A stretch of 64,000 bases of DNA from G963664585 sp963664585 (lineage in GTDB: Bacteria; Bacillota; Clostridia; Oscillospirales; Ruminococcaceae). Position 1 is the stretch's first letter. Each line of letters begins with the position of its first letter. The DNA lies in NCBI GenBank assembly GCA_963664585.2, contig CAXXEO010000012.1, positions 1 to 64,000 of the forward strand. The letters run 5' to 3'. Below, piece after piece: positions 63,246-64,000 of the stretch. Made by a program: the position numbers and the translations under genes. The notes beneath the pieces are model-generated. The model was not told where the DNA came from. It saw only the letters and a program-made list of their open reading frames with translations, and did no database searches.

Positions 63246-63464
63246 ATGTTTAAAAAGAAGCTGTTTGGAAAAAACATTGAACCAGCCTGTGAATACTGTG
63301 AACATGGGAATCTCACAATCGATGGTGCCATGGTCTTGTGTGAAAAAAAAGGTCTTATGGAAAAAAGCTTTCATTGCCGTGCTTATCTTTATTCACCCCT
63401 TAAAAGAGAGCCGAAAAGAAGTCCTATCCTGAAGCCCCATGATAAATCAGAATTTGAAATATAG
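63246..63464 (+). CDS. Small Cys-rich conserved protein, possible zinc binder
   Basis: 72 residues. Four cysteines as CEYC...LCEKKG...HCRAY, giving a C-x2-C-x(16)-C-x(10)-C-like spacing, followed by a conserved-looking YSPLKREPKRSP tail. SD GGAGG upstream of ATG 63246. Similar short proteins are common in Clostridia, with no assigned function. Confidence 0.75.
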   Translation: MFKKKLFGKNIEPACEYCEHGNLTIDGAMVLCEKKGLMEKSFHCRAYLYSPLKREPKRSPILKPHDKSEFEI

Positions 63465-63627
63465 CTTAGGAAAACTATCTGTCTCCTCCTACTATGGCTG
63501 GCCAACAGATTGTAAAAATCCCGTATATTTAGAAAATTGCTTTTATTTATCTATTTATTAAACTGCTATAGGCTAGTCTGAGGCTTAGTCCCGGATTAGC
63601 CTCAATTTTATCCAAGAGGTGAACCTA

Positions 63628-64000
63628 TTGAAAAAAAATATCAGGAAATTTGTGCCTTTCCTTCTCACCTGCCTGATTGTGTGTGGATCGGCGACTGCCC
63701 CAGGACTTACCGCCATAGCTTCGTCCACATCCTCTTCTGTAAGGGGAATCTTTGTGGACACGCTAGACAACAAGGATTTTCCCTCCCGTAGCGGTTTGTC
63801 TTCTAAAGAAATCAAAGCGGAGATTACAGAAATCGTAGCACTGGTTCGAAAAGGCGGATATAATGCCATTTTCTTCGAAGCACGTCCGCAAGGTGATTCT
63901 CTTTATAGCTCGAGGATTTTTCCCAAAAGCGATTTTTTGACAAAGAAACAAGGCGACTTCTCGTTTATTGATCCTCTAAAGCTCCTGATCAAAGAGGCAA
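63628..64000 (+). CDS. Secreted GHL10-type (family 10-like glycosyl hydrolase) protein, N-terminal part
   Basis: 124 residues before the window ends. A signal peptide (KKNIRKFVPFLLTCLIVCGSATA) is followed by VRGIFVDTLD and the GHL10-like segment GYNAIFFEARPQGDSLYSSRIFPKSDFLT, QGDFSFIDPLKLLIKEA. TTG start at 63628 with AGAGGTG 6 nt upstream. Probably a cell-envelope or spore-wall polysaccharide hydrolase; the rest is outside the window. Confidence 0.82.
   Translation, partial: MKKNIRKFVPFLLTCLIVCGSATAPGLTAIASSTSSSVRGIFVDTLDNKDFPSRSGLSSKEIKAEITEIVALVRKGGYNAIFFEARPQGDSLYSSRIFPKSDFLTKKQGDFSFIDPLKLLIKEA

Noticed and set aside
1..64000. tRNA or rRNA genes and CRISPR arrays
   Set aside because: Looked for TTCGAATC/TTCAAATC-type arms, rRNA-like blocks and regularly spaced direct repeats by eye; none convincing. 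A tRNA scan would settle it.

Overview
The window looks like chromosomal DNA from a spore-forming member of the Firmicutes, class Clostridia. The reasons are a complete spoIIIA operon (AA to AH), further sporulation genes (yunB, yqfC, yqfD, a ylbJ-like gene), a T-box in front of tyrS, two lysine riboswitches, strong AGGAGG-type ribosome binding sites, frequent TTG/GTG starts, and Bacillus/Clostridium-type gene order (yqfC-yqfD-phoH-ybeY-era-yqzL-recO; nusB-xseA-xseB-ispA-dxs-tlyA-nadK-argR-recN). I cannot name the genus from sequence alone.

Layout. 1-9.5 kb: the start of tgt and its usual partner queA lie about 8 kb apart on the minus strand. Between them sit an MFS transporter, a lysine-riboswitch-controlled APC permease with a YtcJ-like amidohydrolase, and an orphan peptide-type binding lipoprotein. 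9.8-13.8 kb: a second, nearly identical lysine riboswitch drives asd-dapA-dapB and a stand-alone aspartokinase-type ACT protein (lysine/diaminopimelate synthesis). 13.8-17.8 kb: an IS30 element, a frameshifted M20 peptidase, and tyrS with promoter and T-box. 17.8-28.6 kb: a long minus-strand housekeeping run (recN, argR, nadK, tlyA, dxs, PAP2-like membrane protein, ispA, xseB, xseA, TsaD paralogue, nusB, Asp23). 28.8-33.7 kb: spoIIIA operon. 34-40.4 kb: an inserted HExxH protein flanked by a duplicated gatB tail, then gatB/gatA/gatC and ligA. 40.8-43.1 kb: a LysR regulator divergent from a PurA homologue with altered active-site residues. 43.4-50.5 kb: yunB, an M20 amidohydrolase, an unrecognised membrane protein, an Smr-domain protein, a DUF3810-type HELAH protein, a GNAT and an HD hydrolase. 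50.6-51.9 kb: an IS3-family element. 52-61.4 kb: MATE exporter, mutS2, recO, yqzL, era, ybeY, phoH, yqfD, yqfC. 61.9-64 kb: ylbJ-like gene, a small Cys-rich protein, and the start of a GHL10-type secreted protein.

The most striking feature outside the genes is a family of about 107-bp palindromic, MITE-like repeats: seven copies of full or nearly full length and one decayed copy disrupted by IS30. They have imperfect terminal inverted repeats of about 23 bp and a GC-rich central hairpin. They sit in gaps at 5.6, 8.2, 13.8, 17.4, 33.8, 43.1, 44.3 and 61.6 kb. One supplies the stop codon of the purA-like gene, and one lies in the tyrS leader between the T-box terminator and the start codon. The other candidates for something new are the lysine-switched permease/amidohydrolase pair, the LysR/PurA-like pair, and the HExxH gene inserted at the 3' end of gatB.
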